Source of the DNA: Pontederia crassipes
Lineage: Eukaryota; Streptophyta; Magnoliopsida; Commelinales; Pontederiaceae
NCBI GenBank assembly: GCA_030549335.1
Contig: CM060191.1
Coordinates: forward strand, 53,605,447-53,669,446
Direction of reading: 5' to 3'
Length of the DNA: 64,000 nucleotides
This document shows positions 37,201 to 56,101 of this stretch, one piece after another. The position numbers and the translations under genes are program-made. The notes below the pieces were generated by a model. That model ran no database searches. It was not told the DNA's origin and saw only the letters and a list, made by a program, of their open reading frames with translations. Each line of letters opens with the position of its first letter. Within the stretch, counting starts at the first letter, position 1.

Positions 37201-39783
37201 TGAAGGAACTTCTGTCTTCATCACTTGTTGCAGTCCATTTATAAATTTGTGGCCTTGGCATGCCCCTCGAATGGCATTGGGAAATACTGCTCTAGTAGGA
37301 TAAACTGAGTGTGGTAGTACGCCATTGTTGTGGATCCCTGTTGCAGTTGTAGGAACTCTTCTTGCTTACTGATACGCTCGTGCTCTAGTTATAACGAGCC
37401 TCGAAAGCCTACTTAAATTCAGCCCATGCTATGTCCTCTTCTTCTAGTCCTCTAAACTTGATGGCCCTTGTAGTCTTCTACAACCCCATCGTAGTATCAG
37501 TAAGCATGTGTGTGCATATAGGACCTTACGTCTATCAGAGCACCTTATCAGCTTGAAGATGTGGTCCATGGTCTCTATCCACTATTTAGCCTCGAAGAAG
37601 TCCGCCTTGCCATCATATTGTGGTGGATGCAACTTCAAGAATGCTTTAATGGTATCCTCTGAGGCCTCATGTCGAGCTCCCTATGCTCGGCGTCTGGGTG
37701 TCGGCTGGCTACCTCTAGTCTGGCTACCCTCGGGTGGGGAAGACTCATCATAGTACTCATATTGTGATTGTGCTCTCGCACCGCAGCCTCGTCCTTGTCC
37801 GCGACCTGGAGCACAGCCTCGGCCACAATCACGTCTGCAACCCCACTGGGCCATGGTCTGAGACTCAGTGAGTGGGCCTTCTGGGCCATCTAGTACATCA
37901 AGAGAAATTTGGGTCGATCTGGCCTCCTGCTCCTGTATCCTTTCTGACATTCTTGACATGCTTATCCTTTAATCATAAAAGAAACATACATCAATAAACA
38001 ATACCATATCATAAACATGAACTTGAATTACAATACTTTTTCAGTGGAGGGTGTGGCGACTGCTCGCCGATAGCACATGAACTTTTACCATACTACCTTA
38101 TACTATAGGATGTCAAGATAGTCCTAACTTTAGGCTCTGATACTATAAATGTAACGCCCCCAAATCGACCAATGCCATGTGGCAAAGACTAATATGAGAA
38201 TGCTATATTGACCACTATATTGACTAAGTCTCAATCAAGAACTGAGACGTCAGCGGAAGAAAGAATAAATTAAAGAAGGATAACATAATTAGCAGAAGTT
38301 CAAAATAAAATGGCTACATCATCTCTGATAAATGCCATAAGTTCTACATCAAGAGTTTATAAATGCGGAAGGAAAAAATAAACAACTAAATAGGCCCTGA
38401 AGTTTATGTGGGACACCTACTCAACACCATCACTGACCTGACCTGTGAAAATCAAACACAGGGGAGGACGTCATCCTGTAAGCTTTACAGCCTAGTGGAG
38501 AACAAATAAGAGTATACAATGCATAACTTGGAATAGAATAAATTAGAAATAATAACATAATTTATCTTAGATAGAAAAGAGGAACATAAGATTATCATAC
38601 ATCATAATGTGTAAGATCAATAGATGTCATAGTCGATGAAAACAGATGATACATGATGAACTTAAAATCAGTAGCATACTTGATAAACATGACATAGATA
38701 ATGGAGACAGTCTAGTGTCATGGGCGTGTAGGAAAGTCGGCACGGGCCCCGTTCACGTGGCACGGGCGTGCTAGTGAAGTATGGGTACAGATGGAATGGC
38801 ACGGGCATGCTTGAGCATGAGGGTGGTCGACCGATCTGGTGATGGGTTCATGCGGCCAAGTTATGGCACGGGCATGCCAGATAGGTAGCACGACCATGAC
38901 GGCAAGGGAGAACGATCGATTGATTAAAGGGGTCGGCCGACCAATTCTTAGTTAGATTAGTTCGAGTAATGGCACGAGTGTGCCACAAGGATGGCACGAC
39001 AGTGACAATGGTGGCACAACCGTGATGATGTGGCACGACCGTGATGGCGAGGGGTTCTAGCTGATTCGAAGCATAGTTTCAATCGATTTTTAACATGAAA
39101 AACATACCAAATCATAAAGTATCATCCTAGATTAGTCCCTACCTCCTAGCAATCAGCAAAGCAATTCAAATAGAACCACAATCGAATCCTATTAGCAACC
39201 AATTCTGCAATTACAAAATCAAACAGATCAAATTAGGGGTTTCATGAAACTTCTTCATATTCTTCCTTCCTTAACATGATCAGAGCATGGCAATAGATTC
39301 AATCTATTCAAAATCATGCAAGGTGATTTCAATTCACCCACCTGTAATCCGGGTTGTCACTTTGCTGATACGTCCAATCTCTCACTTGCGCGCTCTTTCC
39401 TACTGTCCCTACGCTACTGACCCTTCTCTTCGATGCTCTCTCCTTGTAGATCTAGCAGTAGCATGAGAAAAGTTCGAAACAGGGGAGAAATGTGAGAAGA
39501 CAAAATTCAGTTGTGCCTTGCGCGAGTTACGACAAAAGCGTTCCAAAACTTTCTATCGATTTCATGGGATGGAGAGAGACTATAGGGGCGGCCAGGCATC
39601 ACGGGTATATGATAATCATGATATTATCTTTTTCATTAAAGCTAGATATACAATTTTTACCTTATTATATAATTTCCCCATATCCCCATTATAACTGCCA
39701 GGTGGTCTCTTTCTTAATTTCCTAAGATTTGGCCGTTATGGAGTGCTGACCCTTTCGTTTTGTTTTTTTTTAAGGTTGTTACA
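31294..39783 (-). mobile_element. Old Ty3/gypsy LTR retrotransposon, decayed
   Basis: LTRs are 31294-33415 and 38150-39783, with ends TGTAAYGCCCCC and GTTGTTAYA. The left is longer because parts are missing from the right. The flanks ATAAA and ATATA look like a 5-bp target duplication with one later change. The element reads on the minus strand: a primer-binding site beside 38149 (ATAGTATCAGAGCC, initiator-Met type), then gag and zinc-knuckle traces, protease, reverse transcriptase around 35560-36000, RNase H, integrase around 33650-34500. Proteins resemble those of the 9392-20153 element, so the same broad lineage is likely. LTRs differ by roughly 10-15 percent by eye, mostly transitions, so it is clearly older. 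The coding region is broken many times. Confidence 0.9.
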
Positions 39784-40700
39784 ATATACTTCAAAAAAAA
39801 TGGAAGATAAAATTTTGGGGATGTAAGAATAGGTCGAAGACAATCCGAGAAATTTACTAGACTAGAGTTTATTGTAGTTTTTTTTAAAATATATATATAT
39901 ATCAATATGTATCTGCAAAGAATCCATTTCTCATTCATGAATTAGATATTCCTTTATTATATTTTAAAAATTACTTATAATATTAAGCTTATGAATATTA
40001 AAGTTATTTTATTATTTCAATTTCAAAAATATTATCGTAGGGTCCGACAAATAATCGAAATAAATTGATATTTTTATGTTTATAAATATTTTTGGGTGAT
40101 CATAAATTGATCCGAGTAATATCCAATAACTTTATTTACCTTTTGTTTTGGAGAAAGTGTTTCCTATTTGCTTTTTCTTGTTTTCTCAATGTTTGATCAT
40201 TATATAAAACATTTCTATAAGACTTTGGATATTCATTTTTTTCAGAGAAATATTTTTTTAATTTCGTACGGTTTTGATGCGATACATATATTTAATAAAT
40301 TATTTTAATATTCTAAATGTACTTATTTTACACAACCAATAAAAGAGACCAAATGTTGATCGTATCATTTTTCTCAGTAACACTAAGAAAAAAACATAAA
40401 AATTAAAATTAAAATTAAAATCTTCATGTCAATCTTAAAGTTGATATTTCTTTTGAAACTCATAAATTATCTTTAGAATTTGGATTGATAAAAGAATGTT
40501 AGTAATCAGCTTGTCACAAATAAAAAAAAAACTATGTCGAATCACATTTTCAAATTTGAAGTCATGAAGAATAACTGCTTATATAGGTCAAAAGTTTATC
40601 GATGCTATGAAACCCATATATTATAGTAAAAAAGGTTCATGTTAAATCGTAGTATTCAAACAAGGCATGGTCTTAATTTACCACTCTATCCTTGTCATAA
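39784..40700. other. AT-rich intergenic, nothing recognised
   Basis: It begins with the resumed tandem-duplication unit (to about 39860), then very AT-rich sequence without frames or repeats that I can assign. Confidence 0.5.
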
Positions 40701-40702
40701 TT

Positions 40703-41790
40703 ACAACTAACTAGGTAACTAATTCGCGCTTCGCTCATTTTAAATATATAAATAAAATATAATTTTATATTTTAATAAGATCCATAACATATAAGTATAA
40801 TTTTTGTAACATACATATATCTTACAATTTGGATTAAGATAAATGTTAATTAAGTTTATATTTTAAAATATTTAAGATGACTATACAAAAATTATGTCTT
40901 TCATACAATTAGAATAAGTATCATTTTAATTGAAAAGTCTTAAGTATTATTATTTTAATATTATATTTTCTATTATTACAAAAAATATAATGAAACATAA
41001 AGAGTCATATGTAATTTGTGAAAATGTAATTATGGTATTAAAATTCTGGTAGACATAAAATGCATTTATATATTATTATATTTTAGGATTAAAATTATAA
41101 TAAAATATAAAGAGCCAACTTATAATGTATGAAAATTTAATCATTATGTTAAATTTAATGCACATTAATTAAGAATGGATTTATATATATTACATATACT
41201 ATAAATAAAAACTATTGGAATGGACAGAGTCAATGTGTAATTTGTAATGTTAGAATTTTAATGCACAAGTTAATAAAGAGAATATCATGCGTTGATATAA
41301 AGAATTAAATGATGCAAATTATTATTTTTATACTTAATAATGACAATATCAATTGTCAATACAGAGAATTAAGTACAATAATCGATATGAGATTAGAATA
41401 ATAATTATAAAATTTATAAATATAAAAGAATAGATAGAATAATAAGAAAAAAAGAAGAGGCATTGATGCATGAAATCATATATATATATAGTCATGATGT
41501 TAAAACATTAATAAATATAAAGAGTCAATATAAAATTTTTAATGCTAACTTTTTAATACATAAATTAATAATGAGAGATATTGATATAAAAAATATTTAA
41601 TGATGGCAATTAATTAATATGATTTTTAATAATGAGAATACCAAGTAATAATATAAAGAATTGAATGTTGTAATAAATAAATATGATATAGATATACTAA
41701 TTATGAAAATTATAAATTGAAAGAAAAAAGATAGGAAGAATAGTAAAAGGAGAAGATGTCTTGATGCATGGAATTATATATATAATTAGG
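40703..41790. repeat. Diverged AT-rich repeats, possibly Helitron-derived
   Basis: The left end TAACTAGGTAACTAATTCGCGCTTCGCTC and the next 220 bases recur, diverged, at 43533-43780 (TAACTAGGTAACTCACTCGTGCTTCGTGC). Inside, a unit with ATAAAGAGTCAATATGTAATTTGT is repeated four or more times at about 40995, 41106, 41226 and 41518. The CGCGCTTCGC-type terminus recalls plant Helitron ends. Family assignment is tentative. Confidence 0.4.
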
Positions 41791-42849
41791 GAACATAAAC
41801 GCGCTTCACGGGGTTGAAATTATTACTTTTATAATAATTGCAAAATTATTTTAATATTTACATGTGTAAAATATAATTTTGAAATAATAATATTAAGTCA
41901 GGCTATTTGGATTATTAAATATTTGTGATAATACGAATTTAGAATGTTTGAAATTTTTTTATCTTTTTATTATGTACTCTCATTTAAATTTGTAAGAAAT
42001 ATATATTAAAATATATTTGACACTAAATCCTATTAATGTAGCACATTTCTATACATAATACTTTTGCACGATAATTTAAAATAACTTTTACTAATATTTA
42101 TATTATTTTATTTTTTCATATGAGGAAACCCTCCCCCACATGGGTGTGAAGGTAAACCTAATTGGGGAAAGATACTTTCCTGATAGGAGAGGATGAAAAA
42201 AATCCTATGAGAATCATATGTTTAAATACAAATATTCATTCACTAGTCTAATTATTCATCTTGAATAGACTAAATTACAACATCAATTATGTTTAAAATT
42301 AAGAAAAATATGCATGGAAGTGTGTTCTAAATTATCTTCCAATACTTTTATTGAACAATCACTTCAAGATATGGATTTGCATTATCATAGCCAATTTCAA
42401 CAACATGTAAAATACATATAAAACAAGATTATACATTTTCAAAATGAAATGTGTATGAAAAAAATAAACCAACTAAAGGGATACTCCTTGATGATAAAAA
42501 TTGTAGTTACCTCGCCAATATTCAGAACAATAAAATGATCGCCATGTGTGGTTGTAATTAAAGATGTTCATAATATCTTGAAGCTCATAGAATACGATAT
42601 GATAAATACCTAAAACATTGATTTTAATATACTATTAATAAGATAACATGTAAAAAAACAATAGAATTATGGACTAATAACATTGTAAAAGCTACTTCCC
42701 TCTTATAAATAGGTAATGTATGTCATGATACATGTGAAAAGCCATTGAACACACTTTGTCCTCCTATATAAAACAAAATTAGATACAACATGCGATAAAA
42801 CTTATTATTTAGTAAATAAAATAAACATAAAATCTTATTTACTATGTTA

Positions 42850-43018
42850 TCAATTAGACGAAGGTGTATATTCTGAAAAATCTCGTTGTATAACAATGCT
42901 TTTGACAAAACAATATTTTTCTACTTCATCGTCTACATTCAAAATGCTCAACCATTCCTTTCTTGTAACCCGAGAAATTGCTACATATAGCTGACCATGT
43001 GTAAGAACTTGCTTTGGG
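42850..43018 (-). pseudogene. Helitron RepHel helicase, C-terminal remnant
   Basis: The minus strand reads PKQVLTHGQLYVAISRVTRK, EWLSILNVDDEVEKYCFVKS and a short tail to a TGA at 42852-42850. HGQLYVAISRV is the last conserved motif of the Pif1-family helicase domain of Helitron rolling-circle transposons. Nothing upstream of this motif survives: the plus side is occupied by an LTR fragment from about 43022. Other AT-rich sequence to the left (41790-42850) may be the rest of the Helitron's 3' part. The piece is too short to be functional. Confidence 0.75.
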
Positions 43019-43021
43019 AGA

Positions 43022-43283
43022 AATAGCCCTACTATTTAGTTATTATTTTTCCTTCCGCACTTATGAACTCTTGATGTAGAACTCATGAAATTTATCAGAG
43101 ATGATGTAGCCATTTTTTAACTTCTGCAATTTATGCTATCCTTCTTTATTTTATTCTTTCTTCCGCTGACATGTCTCGATTCTTGACTGAGACTTGATCA
43201 ATATAATGGTCAATGCTATAGTGTTTGTAGCATCTTCAGATTGGTCATCGCCACGTGGCATTGATCGATTTGGGAGCATTACA
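43022..43283 (+). mobile_element. LTR fragment of the 31294-39783 family
   Basis: The reverse complement of this stretch matches the first 260 or so bases of that family's LTR (TGTAATGCTCCCAAATCGATCAATGCCACGTGG and onwards). It is in the opposite orientation to the full element and truncated. It abuts the Helitron helicase remnant. Confidence 0.8.
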
Positions 43284-43532
43284 ATAAATGTGTTAAACTA
43301 TATTACCTCATCTGTGAGAGAACTCATTGCAAACTTGATCGAAAATGAAATATATAAAGGTAGTGTGATTTCAACCTTTTTAGGGGATCATGACAGGAAG
43401 CACCAATTAGCATAGAGTATGAGTATTAGGTTTAACCAAAAGCAGAAACACTTGTTGAACTTGGAGACTGGAACACTTGTTGGACTTGAAGACTATGCCA
43501 AGTTTATGTGAACCAAAGAATCATAAATATAA

Positions 43533-43780
43533 CTAGGTAACTCACTCGTGCTTCGTGCAATTTTAATATATTTTTAAATGTAAGTTGAAATATATAAATA
43601 AAATATAATTTTATATTTTATTATGATTTATATATAAGTACTACTTTTTGTAACGTACAATATATCTATAAATATTTTACAATTTGAATTAAGACAAATG
43701 TCAATTAAGTTTATATTTTAAAATATTTAAAATAACTACAAAAATATTGTGACTTTCATAACACTAGAATAACTATTATT
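43533..43780. repeat. Second copy of the 40703 repeat
   Basis: It matches 40703-40930, including AAATATATAAATAAAATATA and TTAAGTTTATATTTTAAAAT. No gene. Confidence 0.7.
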
Positions 43781-44266
43781 CTACATTCATGCACACACAT
43801 TAAAAATATACACCTTCAAATTCACTCTCCACATTAATTTAAAGAAATTAATGGAGTTAAGTAGATATAAGATATGTGAGTTTTTAACTTTAGAAATAAT
43901 TACGACTTTTCATAATTAGCTAAAGTAATTAACACACTTAAGGTATCAATTTTTCATTGAATAAGTTTATGCATGAAGTTAAAGAAAATATTAAATAATT
44001 CAAAAAAGAAGAAACAAAATGAAAATGGATGAAGGGCAGCTGCCTTGCCGAAGACATGTATAAGGTGTTGATAAAGGCGAAGAAGAACAACAACAGTGAT
44101 CACTTGTAGGGACCGAGCGTTGCTAAGGGGATATGCACCTTCCTTGTGAGCAACTTCCATGTCTTGTCGAGGACCTCGTCCATGCTCATCCGACCTCGTC
44201 ATCCTCATATGTGACACTATCACATAGCCAGTACATGTTCCCTATCCCATAGATGCCCTTGGATAA

Positions 44267-45012
44267 CACTACAAGAAAACTGTTGATTGTGAGGAAGATT
44301 AGCGTCTCCCAAACGGCAACGCTAAATTGGCACCATTGCTGACGCAATAGCGTCGAAACAAACAAGACACCAATAGCCTCTCATTTGTGTCAATTTCACA
44401 TCGTCGTAGCATTAAAAAACAGCGACGCCTCGTTGACATCATGTCGACACTAATGAGATATTGGATGCGCGAAAAACCAAATGCACAGTAAAACTCAACT
44501 ACTTTAGCATCAAATTGAGGCGACGTTGAGTTTTATAGGTTAGCGTTGTGATTGCGGTGACGCCAATCAACGTTGACTTATATTATTAGCTTCATGTTGG
44601 CGTCGCATGTTGGTGGCGCTAATGATGGTTGACGCTACTATGACGTTGAGACATTAGCATCGCCATGTTTCCATCGCCAATGTGACGTTGATTCGCGACT
44701 GATGTTCAACGTCGTAATGGTGTCAGCCTTGTTGCGCTAAATCTCTTGTGTTGCATTCATGGTGTTGCCAATGTGACGTTGATTCGTGAGCTGATGTTCA
44801 GCAACGTAATGGTGTCAGCCCTATGGTGCTAAATCCCTTATGTCGCATTCATGGTGTCGCGAATGTGGCGCTACTTTGAGCATCGTCGCAAGTAATGAGA
44901 TGCTAATTGATTTAAATATTAATTATTATTGTATTCATAAAGAATACAAATATACATGTGTGTATCTTCAATGCATAGCTATTTGCGACGCTATGTGACG
45001 CAAACTTGCTAA
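44267..45012 (+). mobile_element. CACTA element end with subterminal repeats, truncated
   Basis: It starts CACTACAAGAAAACTG and is followed by about 650 bases rich in GACGTTGA, GCGTCG and GTCGCTAAT-type words in both orientations. No matching terminus is found to the right before the microsatellite, and no transposase is present. The terminus equals that of the element ending at 6708, but the subterminal words differ, so it is a related family rather than its other end. Confidence 0.7.
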
Positions 45013-45043
45013 TAAATTAATTGAATACACATAAAAAGAAGCG

Positions 45044-45130
<87 letters not shown>

Positions 45131-46735
45131 GTTCATATATAATGCAATTTCTTGAAGTTGAAATTTTTCTTTGGTGGTGGTGATAAACTTTATCATCATA
45201 TCTTCAATTGCATAATTTCCTTATACCATGGGAATTAGATACTATTATTTGTAGTTTGAGATGTTTGTACTTTATGATCCTCAATCATCTTCCTTTGTAC
45301 TTATAAATAGTCTTTGCTTTTGTTGTCATTTTGAATTGTCTCTCTAAGATATCTCCTGGTCACACAAAATAAAGGATTTGAAAGTATGTGAATTAAAAAA
45401 ATCTGCACGGAATTTAACAAAAAAACAAAACTATCAAATAACAAGTAAAATAAAATAAAAAATATTAAACACCGTCCCCCGCAATGACACTAAAAACTTG
45501 ATGCGAGTAAGAATAAAAGCAAATGCTAGCAAGTGCACTAATCGCTCAAGTAATAAAATGAGTGAGTAGAGATATCATTCCCACGAGGACAATTAATAAT
45601 TTAAATTCTATTTTAACTTTATTAATTAAGAAATTAAGAAAAGCTTGTTTTAAAAAGAAAATAAATTAAATGATGAAATAAAATAAATGATCGCCTAGAG
45701 AAATAATAATTTGATGATTAGAGCAACTAATTAGCACAACTAAAATGTAATGGATTTCTCATCTTAGAATTAGTTGAATTAATAATAATGTTGCAATATT
45801 AGTTAACCAATCTTTCAAGCTTTAACTTCTATCTTAAGACAATTAGAATAAATCAATCCTTTCAATTTTTAATTATCTAATTAATCAAAATGTGCATTAA
45901 ATCAAAATTAAGATTAAGGACTTTTTCAAATCACCTTAATAACTGCACAAATTAGGTCTCTTTCGATTTTTCTAATTATGACACACAATAAATTAAGATT
46001 AATCTTAGAAATTATTATGAAAATAATCACTTCTTCTCATATAGCAACCAAATCATATATCACAGAATAAAAGAAAAGCATTAAATACGAAATTGCAATG
46101 CTATTAAATATTCAAACTAAAAAATATTAAGAACAATTCCAAAGCACAAATGGGGTTCAACTAAGATGACACTAACAAAGGAATAAATCTAAGACAAATA
46201 ACATCAAATCTAATGAAAAAGTTTAGAGAAAAGTAAACAAAAAACTCTTGCAGCCGATGTGCAGGTGCTCTCTCGAGTTTCAGACAGAGCTTGTGCAGGT
46301 GCTCTCTCGAGTTTCAGACAGAGTTTCGCTATTGTTCCTACTCTTCTCTTCTTTTTAAGCTTTAAATCCTTTTCTAGGTCCTCTTATGCCCACTTTTGTA
46401 TATTTTCTCATCCCCAAAAGAACAAACCAAAAATCTATCCGAAAAGTGGATAAAACTTGCCTTCAAACCGCCTAACAGCATGTCCTCACAACTGTGACCA
46501 AGAACGTCTGGCTTCCAACTCGCGCTCACGGCAGTGACAGGATATTTCCATTTTATCACGACCGTTCTAGTACCTAGCACGACTACTATGCCAGTGTCCT
46601 GGAGGCTGACCTTCCACCCAAAATTTCATATTTTTTAGGAAAAAAAATTAGAAATTCATGCACATCATGTCTACCAATTTTAAAGGACATTCACATACAT
46701 TTAAGATGAATAAAATTATGAGAAATAATGCATAA
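45010..46735 (-). mobile_element. Second LTR-element relic of the nested 12922-14975 family
   Basis: The minus strand repeats the features of 12922-14975: an LTR-like block about 46735-45506, then a primer-site region rich in G near 45475, then the start of the same coiled-coil frame (MIKFITTTKEKFQLQE at about 45199-45150), cut by the microsatellite. Identity to the other copy is roughly 80-85 percent by eye. A 37-bp tandem duplication (TGCAGGTGCTCTCTCGAG) lies at 46258-46325. The internal part is broken; outer limits are approximate. Confidence 0.6.
45040..45126. repeat. Compound microsatellite (GC)n(AC)n(AT)n
   Basis: Six GC units run without interruption into about 16 CA units and about 25 TA units. 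The alternating purine-pyrimidine nature makes Z-DNA or cruciform formation plausible. Confidence 0.97.
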
Positions 46736-47299
46736 AGAGGAATTAAGGTTCTTCCCTAAAACATATAAAATCATATATCTAAAGCATGATCATAATTTCC
46801 TAAGCATATAAACATATAGATCTAAGCATAAAACATATATATCTAAATACACAATTAATGCACCCTTGATCACATTCCCTACTAAAAACTAAGGTGTTAT
46901 TAGTTCGCTCAATCCAAATATGAAATTCATTGAAAGGAGGAGAGAATGGTTAGATCCCTTTTACATATTTAAGATTTTGATATTTCATCATTGATGTTGA
47001 TTGTCTTTTCCTTGTCCATATTCTCTTTCTCCTTATTCATCTATTTTTTTCTCAAGTATTTAAAGTTGTAGCCGTTGTGATGATCATGATTAAACTATTT
47101 TAACGCATGATGAATTCAACGATTATAATTTATTCACTATTTTTTATTATCAAATTATCTCAATAATTTTTTTATTATTTAATCTAAAAAATATATTATA
47201 AGTCTAATCATGACTTATAATTATTAAATGAATTAAATGATAAAAATATACACTATGCACCAAAATGTAAAACGAGTGCTCTTTATAATCATTAAACCT
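46736..47299. other. AT-rich intergenic
   Basis: No reading frame or repeat that I can assign. Confidence 0.5.
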
Positions 47300-47308
47300 A
47301 TTAATTAT

Positions 47309-47855
47309 GAGTAAAGAGGCACTGCTTATCTTCATCGTTGATGATGTCTTGGACGGCCGAGATCGATCGGAGGTGGCAATGTCGGAGGCGGCCATCGAGG
47401 AGGACGAGGGCGTAATGGAGGGGCGGTTGCGGCGCAGTGAACGGTGATGTTGGAGGGAGGGCGAGGGTGAAGTGGAGGCGGTGGTGGTGCAGTAGTGGCG
47501 GCAACGACGTTGGGCGAGGGCGACGGCGGCGTCGATCTCGACGACGATGGCGATGGCGATGGCGGCGTCGATCTCGACGGCGACGACGATGCGGCAACGA
47601 CGTTGGGGGAGGGCGACGGCGGCGTCGATCTCGACAGCGATGGCGATGGCGCAGGGCGACGACGGCGTCGATCTCGTCGACGATGGGGAGGAGGGAGCAG
47701 GCAGAGGCGGCGGGGAGGAGGGAGCAGGCAGGCGGGGCGGAGGTGAGAATGAACACACGAAAAGAAAAAAAAAGGCCGTCGAATCTCGATCCGACGGCCT
47801 AAGATGCGCTCCGCAAGCTGCTTAGCAAAGGGTGCTAAGCAGCGCCTCTTTACTC
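47309..47855. mobile_element. Non-autonomous Mutator-like element with 9-bp target duplication
   Basis: The 547-bp block is flanked by a perfect 9-bp direct repeat ATTAATTAT (47300-47308 and 47856-47864). Its ends are inverted repeats: GAGTAAAGAGGCACTGCTTA on the left and, in reverse complement of the right end, GAGTAAAGAGGCGCTGCTTA. A 9-bp target duplication is the hallmark of the Mutator superfamily. The interior is GC-rich and repetitive (GGCGGCGTCGATCTCGAC three or four times), reading GDGGVDLD in one frame. I see no transposase. The interior may be captured host sequence, as in a Pack-MULE. Confidence 0.8.
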
Positions 47856-48048
47856 ATTAATTATTGCTATTGCCCGTATTCGTAATTCCAAGGCTCATAT
47901 TAATATTTCGTTTCCATATCCGACGGTCTAAGATGCGCTCCGTAAGCTGCTTAGCAGAGGGTGCTAAGCGGCGCCTCTTTACTCATTAATTATTGTTATT
48001 GCCCGTATTCGTAATTCCAAGGCTCATATTAATATTTCGTTTCCAAAT
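47791..48048 (+). repeat. 129-bp tandem duplication upstream of the MSI1 gene
   Basis: CCGACGGYCTAAGATGCGCT starts at 47791 and again at 47920. The two 129-base units differ at only a few sites. The first unit contains the right inverted repeat of the Mutator-like element and its target duplication, so the doubling happened after insertion. The second unit ends about 230 bases before the MSI1 ATG. Confidence 0.92.
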
Positions 48049-48242
48049 TTACCCTCGCGTCTTTTCCTCAAACCCCAGCCTCCCCCTTCCCTCCCTCGCT
48101 CTCCAAATCCCAAAACAAAACCCTCGCGGGGAACACTCTGCTTCTTCTCCCGCCACCGGCTACTCCGCCCTTCCTCTCTCCAAATTTCTAATCTTCTCCG
48201 CCGTTTTTCTCCTTACATCCCTATTCTATCACCGTACAGTGA

Positions 48243-54845
<6,603 letters not shown>

Positions 54846-55981
54846 TTTGCATGTCTAGCTCTGTTAAATTGAATGTGTTTCAAAAAAAAAAAAGAATCTC
54901 TGCTAATTTATTAACAGATATCCCTGTTATTTTCAGCCTGTTCTGAGCCTTTCTTCTATTATTGCCTTGAGCATTAACATTGAGGAACAATGGATTTCAA
55001 CTTAGGGAAATAGATCAGTTGCATTTCGTTTTGAAAAACCTTTGTTCTCTAGATCTGTGAACTAAAGGATGACCAAGATCGATTCTGATTTGATGTCATT
55101 AATCTAGAGGTGTGTAAACTTATCGACTCTGATTTAAGCTGCTAGTTTTGCCTTATCCTTGCAACATTTTCTGTGTTGTTTGATATGGTTCGTAATTTTT
55201 TGTGGATTTGGGCTTTGAGATGCATGAATCATAGTGTACTTTGTTTATTCGTAGGTTGATGTCTGAACAAAGATACCCTGTGAGAAAAACTTAATGATTA
55301 CATTAATCAATTTGATCATAATTACAAATTGATTTTACGATAACGGCCATAAGATCAAATACGTGATGTACGAATGGATAATGGAGTTTTCACAACTTGC
55401 CACCGTTAAAAGGAAAAAAAAACTTTGTTGAATTCATTTATCCTGACAGTACAACATATTAAACCACGTTAACATTCTCATCATCTACATTTTGTAAAAG
55501 TCAAACTTTAATCTAATAACATATTAATCGGAATACAAATAAAATAAACAAATAAAAACATACTAGCTACATTAGTAAACTTATGCACATCAACATCATG
55601 ATAACAATAGTTACTTATATTTCATCATTTCCTTGATACTTGTAACATCCTCTAGAATGTAAGGTGCTGAAATCATGGGGAAAAAATAAAACAAAAACAG
55701 AGGAATTCATGAAAACTGAGATGTTTCAGGTTAAATAAAGCAAATCTATTGTTGGGCGGATTCGTCTCGGGTCGTTGTGTTGGACGGAACACTTCAATCG
55801 CTTTTTCTTCTGGAATTTTAACCCAAAAATGCACCCACTAATGAGAGCGCCGGATCGCATGCGAAGCCAACCAACTGGTTTAATTCTCGGTCCCTTTAGC
55901 ACGAGCAGGGCCCCCCCTACAACCCAGGAAAATTATATCCAAGACGCCCAATGGACTCGCGCCACTTGCCGCCACGCCCAT
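54846..55981 (+). other. 3' flank of MSI1 and intergenic space
   Basis: Probable 3' UTR in the first 300-400 bases, then AT-rich sequence. The GC content rises from about 55760 towards the next promoter. Confidence 0.5.
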
Positions 55982-55988
55982 CTATAAA
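55982..55988 (+). promoter_or_regulatory. TATA box of the GGP-like gene
   Basis: CTATAAAT within CCCATCTATAAATGGCG. A start site near 56015 would give a leader exon of about 85 bases rich in CTTTTC/CCTCC, as usual for plant 5' UTRs. Confidence 0.6.
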
Positions 55989-56101
55989 TGGCGACACTTG
56001 TACGAGCCGATATCTTCTCGCGTCTTTTCAAACCTCCCGACCACTCGATCCATCGGTTTCTTTGTTTCGTCTTCGATCCCTTGGAGGACATCGGAGAAAG
56101 G

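Noticed and set aside
40703-43780. Regular spacing of AT-rich repeats as a CRISPR-like or centromeric array
   Set aside because: Units vary in length and sequence and copy number is low. Dispersed transposon-derived repeats explain it better.
47204-47825. Arg-rich and Asp/Gly-rich frames near the MSI1 promoter
   Set aside because: They arise from the GC-rich repeat inside the 547-bp Mutator-like element and are open in several frames at once.
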